64,000 bases of DNA, taken from Bradyrhizobium murdochi. GTDB taxonomy: Bacteria; Pseudomonadota; Alphaproteobacteria; Rhizobiales; Xanthobacteraceae. Positions 8,204 to 16,252 of this stretch are shown here, piece after piece. Each line of letters opens with the position of its first letter. Position 1 is the first letter of the stretch. Where the stretch lies: positions 107,256 through 171,255 of the forward strand of contig NZ_AXAU01000015.1 of assembly GCF_000472965.1 (NCBI RefSeq), given 5' to 3'. Both the position numbers and the translations under genes were made by a program. Under the pieces are notes generated by a model that worked only from the letters and a program-made list of their open reading frames with translations, made no database searches and was not told the origin of the DNA.

Positions 8204-9142
8204 TCACGCGCCGCCATCCCCAAACTTCCAGACCGGGATACCGAGTCGTTTCGCCTTGTCGGCGAGATTGCTCTGGATGCCAGTGCCGGGGAAGACCATG
8301 ACGCCGATCGGCAAGATCTCAAGCATCGCGTCATTGCGCTTGAACGGTGCGGCCTTTGCGTGCTTGGTCCAGTCGGGCTTGAAAGCAATCTGGGGCACCT
8401 TGCGATTGGTCGCCCATTTGGCGGCTATCAGTTCGGCGCCTTTCGGCGAGCCGCCATGCAGCAGCACCATGTCAGGATGCTTAGCGTGGACCTTGTCAAG
8501 TCGATCCCAGACCAGATGATGGTCATTGAAGTCGAGGCCACCGGTTAGGGCAATTTTAGGGCCGGCCGGCAGCAACAGTTCGGTCTCCGCCCGGTGTTTG
8601 GCGGCGATGAAATCCCTGGAGTCGATCATCGCCGCAGTAAGCTTGCGATGATTGACCAGCGATCCAGAGCGAGGACGCCAGTGCGAGCCGGTATGGACCT
8701 GGAAGCGCTCGATGGATTGATCGCGGAAGAGCTCCATGCAGTTGCGACGTTCGACCAGCGTGATGCCTTCGGCCGTGAGCCGCTCGAGTTCGACCGATCT
8801 GATTTCCGAGCCGTCCTGCTCACGCTGGCTCTTCCGCTGCGCTTGCTCGTTGGCGTCGAGCTCGCGCTCGATGCGCTCTGTTGCACGGTGGAACAGGTTG
8901 ACCGTCGACCAGAGCAGGTCATCGATATCCGGCTCGAGGCGAGTGTCGCTTAGGGTTGCGACGAGGGCGTCGAAGATATCGGCGACCGCACCCGCGATCA
9001 TCTTGCCTTCGGGAAGCGGCCTCGGGTCTGGCTCGTCGTTCAAAGGACGGTAGCCAAAGAGCTGAAGTTCGCTAATGACGTGATCAATCGGGGATGAGCC
9101 GTGCGTTGCTTCGAAATCTAGGTCGTTGCGATCGGATGTCAT
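8204..9142 (-). CDS. DUF2493 domain protein
   Basis: 312 aa from ATG 9142, which has an AAAGGA ribosome site 9 bp upstream; the longer upstream reading is rejected because it crosses the leader element. The C-terminal ~120 residues ('KIALTGGLDFNDHHLVWDRLDKVHAKHPDMVLLHGGSPKGAELIAAKW...VMVFPGTGIQSNLADKAKRLGIPVW') form the SLOG-like DUF2493 nucleotide/ligand-binding domain; the N-terminal half is helical and charged. Typical ICE/plasmid cargo of unknown role. Confidence 0.9.
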   Translation of the reverse strand: MTSDRNDLDFEATHGSSPIDHVISELQLFGYRPLNDEPDPRPLPEGKMIAGAVADIFDALVATLSDTRLEPDIDDLLWSTVNLFHRATERIERELDANEQAQRKSQREQDGSEIRSVELERLTAEGITLVERRNCMELFRDQSIERFQVHTGSHWRPRSGSLVNHRKLTAAMIDSRDFIAAKHRAETELLLPAGPKIALTGGLDFNDHHLVWDRLDKVHAKHPDMVLLHGGSPKGAELIAAKWATNRKVPQIAFKPDWTKHAKAAPFKRNDAMLEILPIGVMVFPGTGIQSNLADKAKRLGIPVWKFGDGGA

Positions 9143-9177
9143 GGTCGAGGTCCTTTGCCCGGATCGGCCGCGCCCAT

Positions 9178-9363
9178 CGCGGCCTTCGTGGCGATCACCT
9201 GACAGCGGGCGGAACGGACCAGAACCCGAAGCGAAGCGAAGGGCCGCAGCGACAGCGGAGGATGGCGAAGTCCGGCTATTTTGTTTCGCGATGCAAAGGC
9301 GCGTGGCCGGGCCCCCGCAAAGCTTTCTTCGCGGGGTGAACACCGCCGGCGGAAAATAGCCGG
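9178..9363 (-). repeat. recurring ICE leader element, copy 2
   Basis: Leader of the DUF2493 gene. Core CGCGGCCTTCGTGGCGATC (9178-9196), GGAGGA box (9257-9262), then a perfect 11-bp inverted repeat CCGGCTATTTT / AAAATAGCCGG (9272-9282 and 9353-9363) enclosing a second smaller hairpin. Same architecture as copy 1, but the stem sequence differs, so the structure rather than the stem sequence is conserved. Confidence 0.7.
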
Positions 9364-9491
9364 GCGCAGCCATTGCCGGTCCGGTCCGAATGCTGTCCGA
9401 TCGCCCTCTAGAAGGCCAGGGCGCGGCCTCTCCTCGGCACTATGGGCCTCCCATCGACCTCCCGTGACGATGTCGCTGGTTACGCCGGCTC

Positions 9492-10547
9492 TTATCCCTT
9501 CTCCGCCATAACCAAGAAGCGGGTAACGTCCTGCGGCGCGAGTTGAATGCGCATGGCCGCTCGAAGATCGTGAATGCCGAATGTGCGGAGATCGTCATTA
9601 AAATCTCCCAACCGAGGAGACAAAGCGGTCGCCACGATACCAGCAGCCTCCGAGCGCTGCCTGAGGGCCGCCGTCGCCGCGTCTCCCGCCGCATCCGCAT
9701 CCCGGACGATGTAGAGGCGACGCAGCGTCGGCGGTAGCAGCATGGCAGCTAGGTGATTGGCCGATAGTGCGGCGGCCATTGGCAAGGTAGGCAGTGCGTA
9801 GCGCAGCGACAGGATGGTTTCGATCCCTTCGCCCGCGACAAGCACATCATCCGCCGTACCGAAACGAACTGCGTTGCCGAGCAGATCGCCCATTGCCCTT
9901 CGTGGTGTGTCGATCGGCGCCTTGCCGAGCCGGATCGGGTCAAAACCCTCAGGATTAAGCCAGGTCCGGTGCGCGCCTGTTATCCGGCCGCCGAGATCGG
10001 TGACGCGGGCAATCATTGCAGGCCAAATCTCGGTCCGCGCGTCCTCATCCGGCCGATAGTAGCAGCGTGGGTGGAAGCGCAGGCTCGCTCCGTAGTGCAG
10101 CCCGAAAATGGCGCGTCCGCGCAAATATGCCTCCACGAGGGTCCCCTCGATCGGCCGAGATATCGCGAACAGCCGCCGCGACGCTTCCGGTGATCCTGCC
10201 TTTACTGTAGCGCGGACGGGCTTCGTTCGGAGATCCGGGTGCGGCCGAGGCAGCTTAAGGAAGCGCGTTGCTTCGTCCACGACATCGCGGAATTCTATGA
10301 AGCCGCAGGTTTCGCGGATGATGTCGAGGAGATCACCATGTTCGCCCGTGGCGGCGTCGGTCCATTTGCCCGCAGGTCCCTTCTGTGATTTCTGTAACCG
10401 CACGAACATCGAGCGACCTGGCGTGTTGCGGACGTCGCCGACCAGCCAGTAGCGCCCCACGCGCCGACCATTGGAGAGATAGTGGTGGCACACCGCCTCG
10501 GTCTCGCGCGCGAGGCGGTGTGCCAGTTCGGAAGCATCGAACGGCAT
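9492..10547 (-). CDS. toprim-domain DNA primase-like protein
   Basis: 351 aa. The N-terminal zinc-less primase-like region ('GRYWLVGDVRNTPGRSMFVRL') is followed by a toprim domain: 'VLVAGEGIETILSL' carries the catalytic Glu and 'RLYIVRDADAAGDAATAAL' the Asp-x-Asp motif. Such proteins are common on alphaproteobacterial ICEs and probably prime replication of transferred strands. The ATG overlaps the stop of ardC by one base (TGATG), so the two are translationally coupled. Intact. Confidence 0.88.
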   Translation of the reverse strand: MPFDASELAHRLARETEAVCHHYLSNGRRVGRYWLVGDVRNTPGRSMFVRLQKSQKGPAGKWTDAATGEHGDLLDIIRETCGFIEFRDVVDEATRFLKLPRPHPDLRTKPVRATVKAGSPEASRRLFAISRPIEGTLVEAYLRGRAIFGLHYGASLRFHPRCYYRPDEDARTEIWPAMIARVTDLGGRITGAHRTWLNPEGFDPIRLGKAPIDTPRRAMGDLLGNAVRFGTADDVLVAGEGIETILSLRYALPTLPMAAALSANHLAAMLLPPTLRRLYIVRDADAAGDAATAALRQRSEAAGIVATALSPRLGDFNDDLRTFGIHDLRAAMRIQLAPQDVTRFLVMAEKG

Positions 10548-11503
10548 CAGGCGGCCTCGCAGTGGGCAGGCTCTTCCGCCGGGCTCAAGGCGAGATCAGG
10601 CAAGAACGCGAGCAGATAATCCGCGACTTTGCTGGCCTGCGAAGCTGCGCGGACGATTGCGCGATTGTCTTCGCGGAGCACCTCAAGCCACGAACCGATG
10701 TAGTCCGCATGCCGCACGGTCGGCACGATGCCGAGCGAAGCACAGCAGAATGCAGCGGATATCTCCGCGACGATTTCCTCGAAGGCGTATTTCTTGGTGC
10801 CGTAATTTCCGGTTAGATCCCGGTTGAGCCGTGAGGAATGGCCGGTGGCATGAGCCAACTCGTGCAGAGCCGTGCGGTGCCAATTGATCGGCTCAAAGTA
10901 GGCAGCCGGAAATGGCACCTGAACGTAGTCCTCAGAAGGACAATAGAAGGCTCGGTTACCGCCGATTCGAAGATCGATGCCGCTGGCCCTAATCAGCGCT
11001 TCGACTTGCGGCTCGATCATGTGAGGTAACGGGAGAGGCGCCATAGTCGACACCTCGGCTGGCAGCCCGTCACATTGGTCGGTATTGAAGACCGTAAAAC
11101 GTTTCAGAAAGGGAATCGCTTGGGCGTCGTCGGCCGCCTCAATCGCCCGCTTCCTCTCCTCTTCGGGCACGAAGCGGTCAGCATAGACGACGGTCGTTCC
11201 TCGCTCTCCTTTGCGGACGTGGCCACCCAGCGACAATGCCTGCCGGAAGGTGAGCCAGCTCTGGCCGGAGAAGCCCCGCTCGACCACAGCGCCCCAGAGG
11301 ATCAGGATGTTAATGCCGCTATATCGCCGATGTGTTGCTCCATTGTGAGGCATGGCAAGCGGCGCCTTCGCCGCGGCCGTTCCCCACGGTTGCACCCAGG
11401 GCACACACCCCGCCTCTAGCTCGGCAATGAGTCTATTCGTGATCTCGTCATAAAGATTGGTCCGGCTGGGGCTGCTCTGCGAAACTTGGTTGTGCCTGGA
11501 CAT
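10547..11503 (-). CDS. ardC: ArdC-type antirestriction protein (zincin)
   Basis: 318 aa. The N-terminal ArdC ssDNA-binding domain ('LYDEITNRLIAELEAGCVPWVQPW...NGATHRRYSGINILIL') is followed by a metallopeptidase-like domain with HELAH at residues 214-218 and a downstream acidic 'FEEIVAEISAAF' motif. Protects incoming ssDNA from host restriction during conjugation (known for the family). First gene of a two-gene unit with the toprim protein. Confidence 0.93.
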   Translation of the reverse strand: MSRHNQVSQSSPSRTNLYDEITNRLIAELEAGCVPWVQPWGTAAAKAPLAMPHNGATHRRYSGINILILWGAVVERGFSGQSWLTFRQALSLGGHVRKGERGTTVVYADRFVPEEERKRAIEAADDAQAIPFLKRFTVFNTDQCDGLPAEVSTMAPLPLPHMIEPQVEALIRASGIDLRIGGNRAFYCPSEDYVQVPFPAAYFEPINWHRTALHELAHATGHSSRLNRDLTGNYGTKKYAFEEIVAEISAAFCCASLGIVPTVRHADYIGSWLEVLREDNRAIVRAASQASKVADYLLAFLPDLALSPAEEPAHCEAA

Positions 11504-12129
11504 CGCGGTTCTCCGCGACGGGCACCGCGAGCCTCTCTCGCGGCTACAAACCCGTCACGGCAATCCAGGCCGCCACTCTTGGCTCTCTGGAGATCTCCAC
11601 GTCTCGGCCATCTGGGTGCGTCTCGACCGCGAATGCGATCCAGAGTCCCATCCTTCTCAAAGCCCAGGTCGTGGAAACCGGTGTGGCCTCCGTCCATGCC
11701 CGGCGAGTGGCTTACTCGATAAGGGGACGAAGCTTATGTTGCTGACATCGAAATCGTGCGCGAGTATCGCGGCGTTCTGACTCTAAGTGCGAATTTTCGA
11801 TCCGATCAAAATGCGTCGCATGGGCGCACGTCGGTCACGCGCGGGCGTTGCCCGATTGCGGGCGCAGGGTCAAGTTCTTGTGGCTCTCAGCGCGCGAGAC
11901 CATAGACCTCAGCACCATGGACGGGCGACCTCAGTTAGTTTGCTATAAGCGCGGCATGGATCGTGAAAACCTCTTACAGCAGTCGGCGGTAGCCCACCGC
12001 AGGTCGCCCAGGACGCCGCGCGCATTGCCAAAAAAGGAAGTGCCTTCAACCTGGACTAAGTCCGTGGGGCAAGGTCCGGATGCAGCAGCCCCTCGATCAT
12101 TGTCCGCTTTCTGACAGCGACACACAACC
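11504..12129. other. intergenic between ICE core and NifA-type operon
   Basis: Contains the leader of ardC (GC-rich imperfect repeats around 11510-11710) and the junction to the actinobacterial-looking operon. Short plus-strand frames here have no family resemblance. No attachment site was recognised. Confidence 0.4.
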
Positions 12130-12145
12130 TGTGAGATTCAAAACA
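12130..12145 (+). promoter_or_regulatory. NifA upstream activator sequence
   Basis: TGT-GAGATTCAAA-ACA matches the NifA UAS consensus TGT-N10-ACA exactly. It lies 85 bp upstream of a perfect sigma-54 -24/-12 promoter, within the usual NifA working distance. Confidence 0.8.
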
Positions 12146-12214
12146 CCGTGCGCCGTTTGCGCATCGCGAACTGTTTCAAAGCACAATCAGGCGCTTAATG
12201 CGCGCGAGAAGCGC

Positions 12215-12230
12215 TGGCACGGCCGTTGCT
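12215..12230 (+). promoter_or_regulatory. sigma-54 (RpoN) -24/-12 promoter
   Basis: TGGCACGGCCGTTGCT fits the RpoN consensus TGGCACG-N4-TTGCW at every position; predicted start of transcription near 12241. Together with the UAS at 12130 it predicts NifA-dependent, low-oxygen/symbiotic expression of the operon from 12257 to at least 17496. Confidence 0.88.
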
Positions 12231-12256
12231 CTATCTCACCGTAGGGCAATAGGCCA

Positions 12257-12307
12257 ATGAACATGAACGGCACGACAGGATCTTGGATTTACGGAGAAAA
12301 GCGCTGA
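12257..12307 (+). CDS. 16-aa leader micro-ORF
   Basis: ATG about 16 nt after the predicted sigma-54 start; product MNMNGTTGSWIYGEKR. Its TGA overlaps the ATG of the next micro-ORF (TGATG), an arrangement typical of translational coupling. No homology recognised; real translation is unproven. Confidence 0.35.
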   Translation: MNMNGTTGSWIYGEKR

Positions 12308-12417
12308 TGCCGAGGAAAGAACAGACCAAGGTCAAAGAAGTTCGCGACAGTTCGATGCAGGGCCGTTTTGGGAGCATATCACAGGACGCGATAGTTGCGG
12401 CTAGAACGGCCAGGTAA
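12307..12417 (+). CDS. 36-aa basic micro-ORF upstream of GMC oxidoreductase
   Basis: Begins at the overlapping TGATG with a GGAGA-like ribosome site about 10 bp upstream, and its TAA lies 3 bp before the ATG of the GMC oxidoreductase gene. The product begins MPRKEQTKVKEV and ends ISQDAIVAARTAR. Position within a tightly packed operon suggests a translated leader or small peptide; it may be a coupling leader, a precursor peptide or spurious. Confidence 0.45.
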   Translation: MPRKEQTKVKEVRDSSMQGRFGSISQDAIVAARTAR

Positions 12418-12420
12418 GAC

Positions 12421-13935
12421 ATGACGGCCAATGCCGTTGACGTATGCGTCGTCGGGAGTGGTGCCAGTGGCTCGATAGTCGCCCACGAGATCGCTCGAAA
12501 CGGATTCCGAGTGCTCGTCCTCGAAGAAGGCCGGACGCTTTCCCCCGGCGCCTCACTGGCGACTGTCCAAAGTGGTTTCGATAACGCCTTGGTGCCCTCT
12601 CCTGCCGGAACGTTGACGCCGTTCGGGCGCCCCTGGACCGTGTCGGCGCTCGGCGGTGGAATGACGCTGTACGCCGGGATCGCCTTCCGTTTTCGGACCA
12701 TCGATTTTGACGCGCGAGCGCATGTGGCCGCGGACGCGCTCGACCCAGTCTGGCCGATCGACTACGCCGAACTACGCCCCTATTACGAGGAGCTCGAACA
12801 GCGGATGGGGGTGGCCCGGCTCCCTGGCGCGGACCCGCTCGAACCGCCCAGCGATCCCGCCGTGCTGCCGCCGCACGAGTACAGCCCACAGGGCCTGTTG
12901 ATCGCCAAGGCGGGCGGACGCCTAGGCCGGCTGCCGTTCCCCACCCCGCTGGCTATCAACTCGTTGCCCTATGGCGGCCGCCCGGCGTGTCACGGCTGCG
13001 GGCCTTGCAACGAACACGTGTGTCCGACCGGTGCGAGGGCCGATGCGCGGTCCCCATTCTCTGACGTGCCCCTGCCGCCCGGTGCACTGACAGTCGCCCT
13101 AGGCAGCAAGGCCGTGCGTATCGAGTTGGGCAACGTGAGCCGCGCGGACTCGGTGGAATGGCTGGACACCGTGACCAGTCAACGCGCTCGGGTCCGCGCC
13201 CGCTGCGTGGTGCTCACCGGCAACGCGGTGCAGTCTGCCGCCCTGCTGCTACGGTCGGCGCAGTCCGCGGCGCCCAACGGCATCGGCAATGCCACTGGCA
13301 TGGTCGGCAGCGGGATCTCGTTCAAAATCAGTGGCTACGTGTCCGGCAACACCACGCTGGACCGGCTGCCCGCGCGGTCGCCGGGCGGCCCGTTCTCCAC
13401 GGTCGCAATGTCGGATCACTACCTCGACGACGAGGCGCCCTCCGGGCTGGGCGGAATGATCTACGAAGCCAGTCGTGCCGAGCAGGCGATTTGTGACGGC
13501 AATATAGCGCTACGGCTTCATTTCCTGGCGGCCGATCAGCCCATGCGCAAAAACACGGTCCGACTGGCCAACAGTCGAGATCGGTTAGGTCTGCAGAAAA
13601 TTATTCTTGAGTACTGGACCCATCCGCTGGACAAACGCCGATTAGGCTATTTGTCCCGACGCGCGTCGGAATTGCTCGCCGAAGCCGGCGTGAAAAAAGT
13701 CGCTTACCAGGATTCCAACTATCAGTCCGGTAGCGGGCATCTGCATGGCGGCTGTCGAGCAGGTGTCGATCCAACAGAGTCTGTAGTCGACCGCTGGGGT
13801 CGGGTGCACGACATCGACAATCTCTATGTCGCGGACGGCGGGTTCTTTCCGTATTCCGGAGGCGTCAACCCGACCTTCACTATTCAGGCGAACGCGCTGC
13901 GGATCGCTCGAAGAATAGCCACGCAGCTCGCCTGA
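12421..13935 (+). CDS. GMC-family FAD oxidoreductase, aminoglycoside 6'-dehydrogenase-like
   Basis: 504 aa. FAD-binding VGSGASGS motif at residues 11-18, a four-cysteine block (C190, C193, C196, C201), active-site His region 'GHLHGGCRAG' at about 438-448 and the C-terminal GMC signature 'GVNPTFTIQANALRIA'. The family oxidises alcohols to aldehydes. From memory the overall pattern ('FPTPLAINSLPYGGRP', 'GPFSTVAMSDHYLD') resembles NeoQ/TobQ-type enzymes that oxidise the 6'-hydroxyl of aminoglycoside sugars; this has not been aligned. GC and codon choice look actinobacterial, unlike the ICE genes to the left. The partner aminotransferase follows 35 bp downstream. Confidence 0.85.
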   Translation: MTANAVDVCVVGSGASGSIVAHEIARNGFRVLVLEEGRTLSPGASLATVQSGFDNALVPSPAGTLTPFGRPWTVSALGGGMTLYAGIAFRFRTIDFDARAHVAADALDPVWPIDYAELRPYYEELEQRMGVARLPGADPLEPPSDPAVLPPHEYSPQGLLIAKAGGRLGRLPFPTPLAINSLPYGGRPACHGCGPCNEHVCPTGARADARSPFSDVPLPPGALTVALGSKAVRIELGNVSRADSVEWLDTVTSQRARVRARCVVLTGNAVQSAALLLRSAQSAAPNGIGNATGMVGSGISFKISGYVSGNTTLDRLPARSPGGPFSTVAMSDHYLDDEAPSGLGGMIYEASRAEQAICDGNIALRLHFLAADQPMRKNTVRLANSRDRLGLQKIILEYWTHPLDKRRLGYLSRRASELLAEAGVKKVAYQDSNYQSGSGHLHGGCRAGVDPTESVVDRWGRVHDIDNLYVADGGFFPYSGGVNPTFTIQANALRIARRIATQLA

Positions 13936-13970
13936 CCGACCATGGGCGGAGAATCAACCGGAGATCATTC

Positions 13971-15281
13971 ATGCCCATGAGCACGCCCAGTGCCACCGTC
14001 GCCGCGACCGACGCGCAAAAAACTGCGCTCCGCCGCGCGCTGCGGATCACCGCGTCGGAGAAATGGGATCTCAACCGGCGTTTTCCAGTGGTGATGAGCC
14101 GCGCGTCCGGCGCGCATGTCTGGGATGTTAATGGAAAACAATACGTGGATTTCACCTCATGCAGCGGGGCCGCGCCGTTGGGAGCCGGATACGAACCTGT
14201 GCTCGCGCACGTCGCCACGGAAATGCGCCGCACCGGCGGCATCCTACCGGGGCCGTTGTCCGTACACCGGGTCGAGGTGGCCGAACGGCTCGCGGAAATC
14301 TTTCCGGTCGCGCAACGCTCCGTGTTCTTCCGCACCGGCTCATGCGCCACCACCGCCGCAGTCCGCCTCGCTCGCGCGCACACCGGCGTCAACCTGGTGC
14401 TTACTAGCGGATATCACGGCTGGCACGACTGGCACTTACAGGACCGGCCAGCGATGGGGCTGCCCAGGCGGGACCCGGACAGCGTGGAGTTCCGCTACGA
14501 CCTGGACCTGCTTGAGAAACTGCTCAGCCTCCAGCGCGTCGCCGCGGTGATCATCACTCCCGAGGTCAACTTCTTCCCTGCCGAATACCACCGGCGATTG
14601 CAGACGCTGGTGCACCAGCACGGTGCCCTGTTGATCCTGGACGAGGTTATGACCGGTTTCCGCTACGCCCTCGGCGGATATCACACTGCAGTCGGCCTCA
14701 CGCCCGACCTGATCACACTGAGCAAAGGACTGGCGAACGGCATGGCGCTATCTGCGGTGGCCGGTCGGGCTGACGTGCTCAACGCCACCGAAAAGACCTA
14801 CCTGGGCAACACCTATCAGCGCGAGGTTACCCCGTTCGCGGCCGCGCTGAGCACCCTAGACGCGCTGCGCGACGGGACCGCACTGGCGCGGATGCGTCAG
14901 GTTGGCGAGCAACTCATCAACGGGCTCAACGAGGTCTTCGTCGGCCAGCAGGTCGAGGCGTGGGCGTTCGCCTGGCCTACCATGTTCGACGTCATGTTTG
15001 CCGACGCCGAACTCGGCCACGCGTTCTTCCAGGAGATGTGGTCGCGAGGCTTCCTCATGCAGTACGGCGGCCGGTTCATGCCATCCGCGGCATTGTCCGA
15101 CGCTGACGTACGGGCCGCGATCGAAGCCGCCGGGCAGGCTTTGCCGGTGGCACTGGCGCGAGTGGATAGCACTGGCGACGACCCGGATCCGGTGGCCGCC
15201 GCCGTGCGGTTCGCCGGTGATCACTTCGTGGCCACCCCGGATTCTGTCCGGCGCTGGTTCACTGCGCCCACCTACCCATGA
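13971..15281 (+). CDS. class-III PLP aminotransferase (glutamate-1-semialdehyde aminomutase-like)
   Basis: 436 aa. PLP-dependent fold type I: 'SGYHGWHDWH' at ~146-155 stacks on the cofactor, D224 in 'LILDEVMTGFR' binds the ring nitrogen and K252 in 'TLSKGLANGMALSAVAG' is the Schiff-base lysine. Proteins of this class aminate aldehydes; next to a GMC alcohol oxidase the simplest reading is two-step conversion of CH2OH to CH2NH2, as in aminoglycoside 6'-amination (NeoQ/NeoB-type pairs). ATG 13977 is an alternative start. The stop overlaps the next start (ATGA). Confidence 0.88.
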   Translation: MPMSTPSATVAATDAQKTALRRALRITASEKWDLNRRFPVVMSRASGAHVWDVNGKQYVDFTSCSGAAPLGAGYEPVLAHVATEMRRTGGILPGPLSVHRVEVAERLAEIFPVAQRSVFFRTGSCATTAAVRLARAHTGVNLVLTSGYHGWHDWHLQDRPAMGLPRRDPDSVEFRYDLDLLEKLLSLQRVAAVIITPEVNFFPAEYHRRLQTLVHQHGALLILDEVMTGFRYALGGYHTAVGLTPDLITLSKGLANGMALSAVAGRADVLNATEKTYLGNTYQREVTPFAAALSTLDALRDGTALARMRQVGEQLINGLNEVFVGQQVEAWAFAWPTMFDVMFADAELGHAFFQEMWSRGFLMQYGGRFMPSAALSDADVRAAIEAAGQALPVALARVDSTGDDPDPVAAAVRFAGDHFVATPDSVRRWFTAPTYP

Positions 15282-16252
15282 ACACCAGCTGTCAAACAGG
15301 GAACACCGCTATGCCCGAGGCCGACCCATTTCCCACTTCGCCGGTTCTGCTCGGCGGCGACAACAGGTCCGGCACGACCTTGCTGAGCGTCGTGCTGGAC
15401 TCGCATCCCGATCTGGTGATCGGGCCGGAGATCGACTTCCTGGAGCCGCCTAATCTTGGTCCGCACATCCTGCGCGCGATTGACCTGCTGGATGCCAGCG
15501 ACCCCAAGGTCACCGGCACCACAAAGAGCACGATCGATCCATTCTGGTACGACGGCGTACACTTCGCGGTGCAGTGCCGACGCTTTGGCCTGGACTTCGA
15601 CGACGTGCGCGAACTGGTCAGCAAAGTAATGGTCGAAGTGGCCAATGACATTGTGTCGTTCGCCGACCGGTGCCGGCTGATCAACGAGATCGGTGAGTTC
15701 CGCAGGGCTCACACCGGAGCCCAGCGGTGGGGACTAAAACTACAGCGCAAGATCGCTCAGGTCGATTCTTACGCCCGGCTGTGGCCGAGGGCGCATTTTG
15801 TGCACATTGTGCGCGACGGTCGGGACCTGGCCGCCTCGCACCTGAAAACCGTGCCGGATTGGGGTTACCGGACCGCCGCCGAAGCCGCGCGGGGCTGGCT
15901 TGAAGTGGTCACCCGGCCGCATCGGGTCGCGCCGCCAGACCGCTACCTCGAGCTGCGCTACGAGGATCTGGTAAGTCGTCCTCGACCCACCCTGACCCAA
16001 ATCCTGGACCACCTCGGCTTGCCTTGGAACGAGGCCGTGCTGCGGCACGCCGAGTATCAGCACGCGCTCTTCGACCATCCGTACGGCCACCCGGCGGCCG
16101 AATCCGCCGGCAAACCGCTGCACTCGGGGCGGCTCGGTCGCTACGCGGAGGATCTGACGCGCGCTCAGATCGCGGAGTTCGAGCGGATCGCCGGCAGTGA
16201 ACTGGCCCGGCTGGGCTATCTATCGGCCCCGACCTCGATCGTCGAAGCGTGA
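15278..16252 (+). CDS. PAPS-dependent sulfotransferase
   Basis: 324 aa. The 5'-phosphosulfate-binding loop 'GGDNRSGTTLLS' is at residues 26-37 and the 3'-phosphate motif 'HFVHIVRDGRDLAASHLK' at 173-190, followed by 'YLELRYEDLVSRP'. Transfers sulfate from PAPS to a hydroxyl or amine of a small molecule or sugar. The ATG overlaps the aminotransferase stop (ATGA), so it is translationally coupled; ATG 15311 is a possible alternative. Acceptor unknown: by context, the product of the preceding GMC/aminotransferase pair. Confidence 0.88.
   Translation: MNTSCQTGNTAMPEADPFPTSPVLLGGDNRSGTTLLSVVLDSHPDLVIGPEIDFLEPPNLGPHILRAIDLLDASDPKVTGTTKSTIDPFWYDGVHFAVQCRRFGLDFDDVRELVSKVMVEVANDIVSFADRCRLINEIGEFRRAHTGAQRWGLKLQRKIAQVDSYARLWPRAHFVHIVRDGRDLAASHLKTVPDWGYRTAAEAARGWLEVVTRPHRVAPPDRYLELRYEDLVSRPRPTLTQILDHLGLPWNEAVLRHAEYQHALFDHPYGHPAAESAGKPLHSGRLGRYAEDLTRAQIAEFERIAGSELARLGYLSAPTSIVEA

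Noticed and set aside
11848..12114. 88-codon plus-strand frame before the NifA site
   Set aside because: No ribosome site, no family resemblance, ends just before the NifA site; probably chance.
12171..12184. Second possible NifA site TGT...ACA just downstream of the first
   Set aside because: Spacer is 8 bp (TTTCAAAGC-type), not the required 10.
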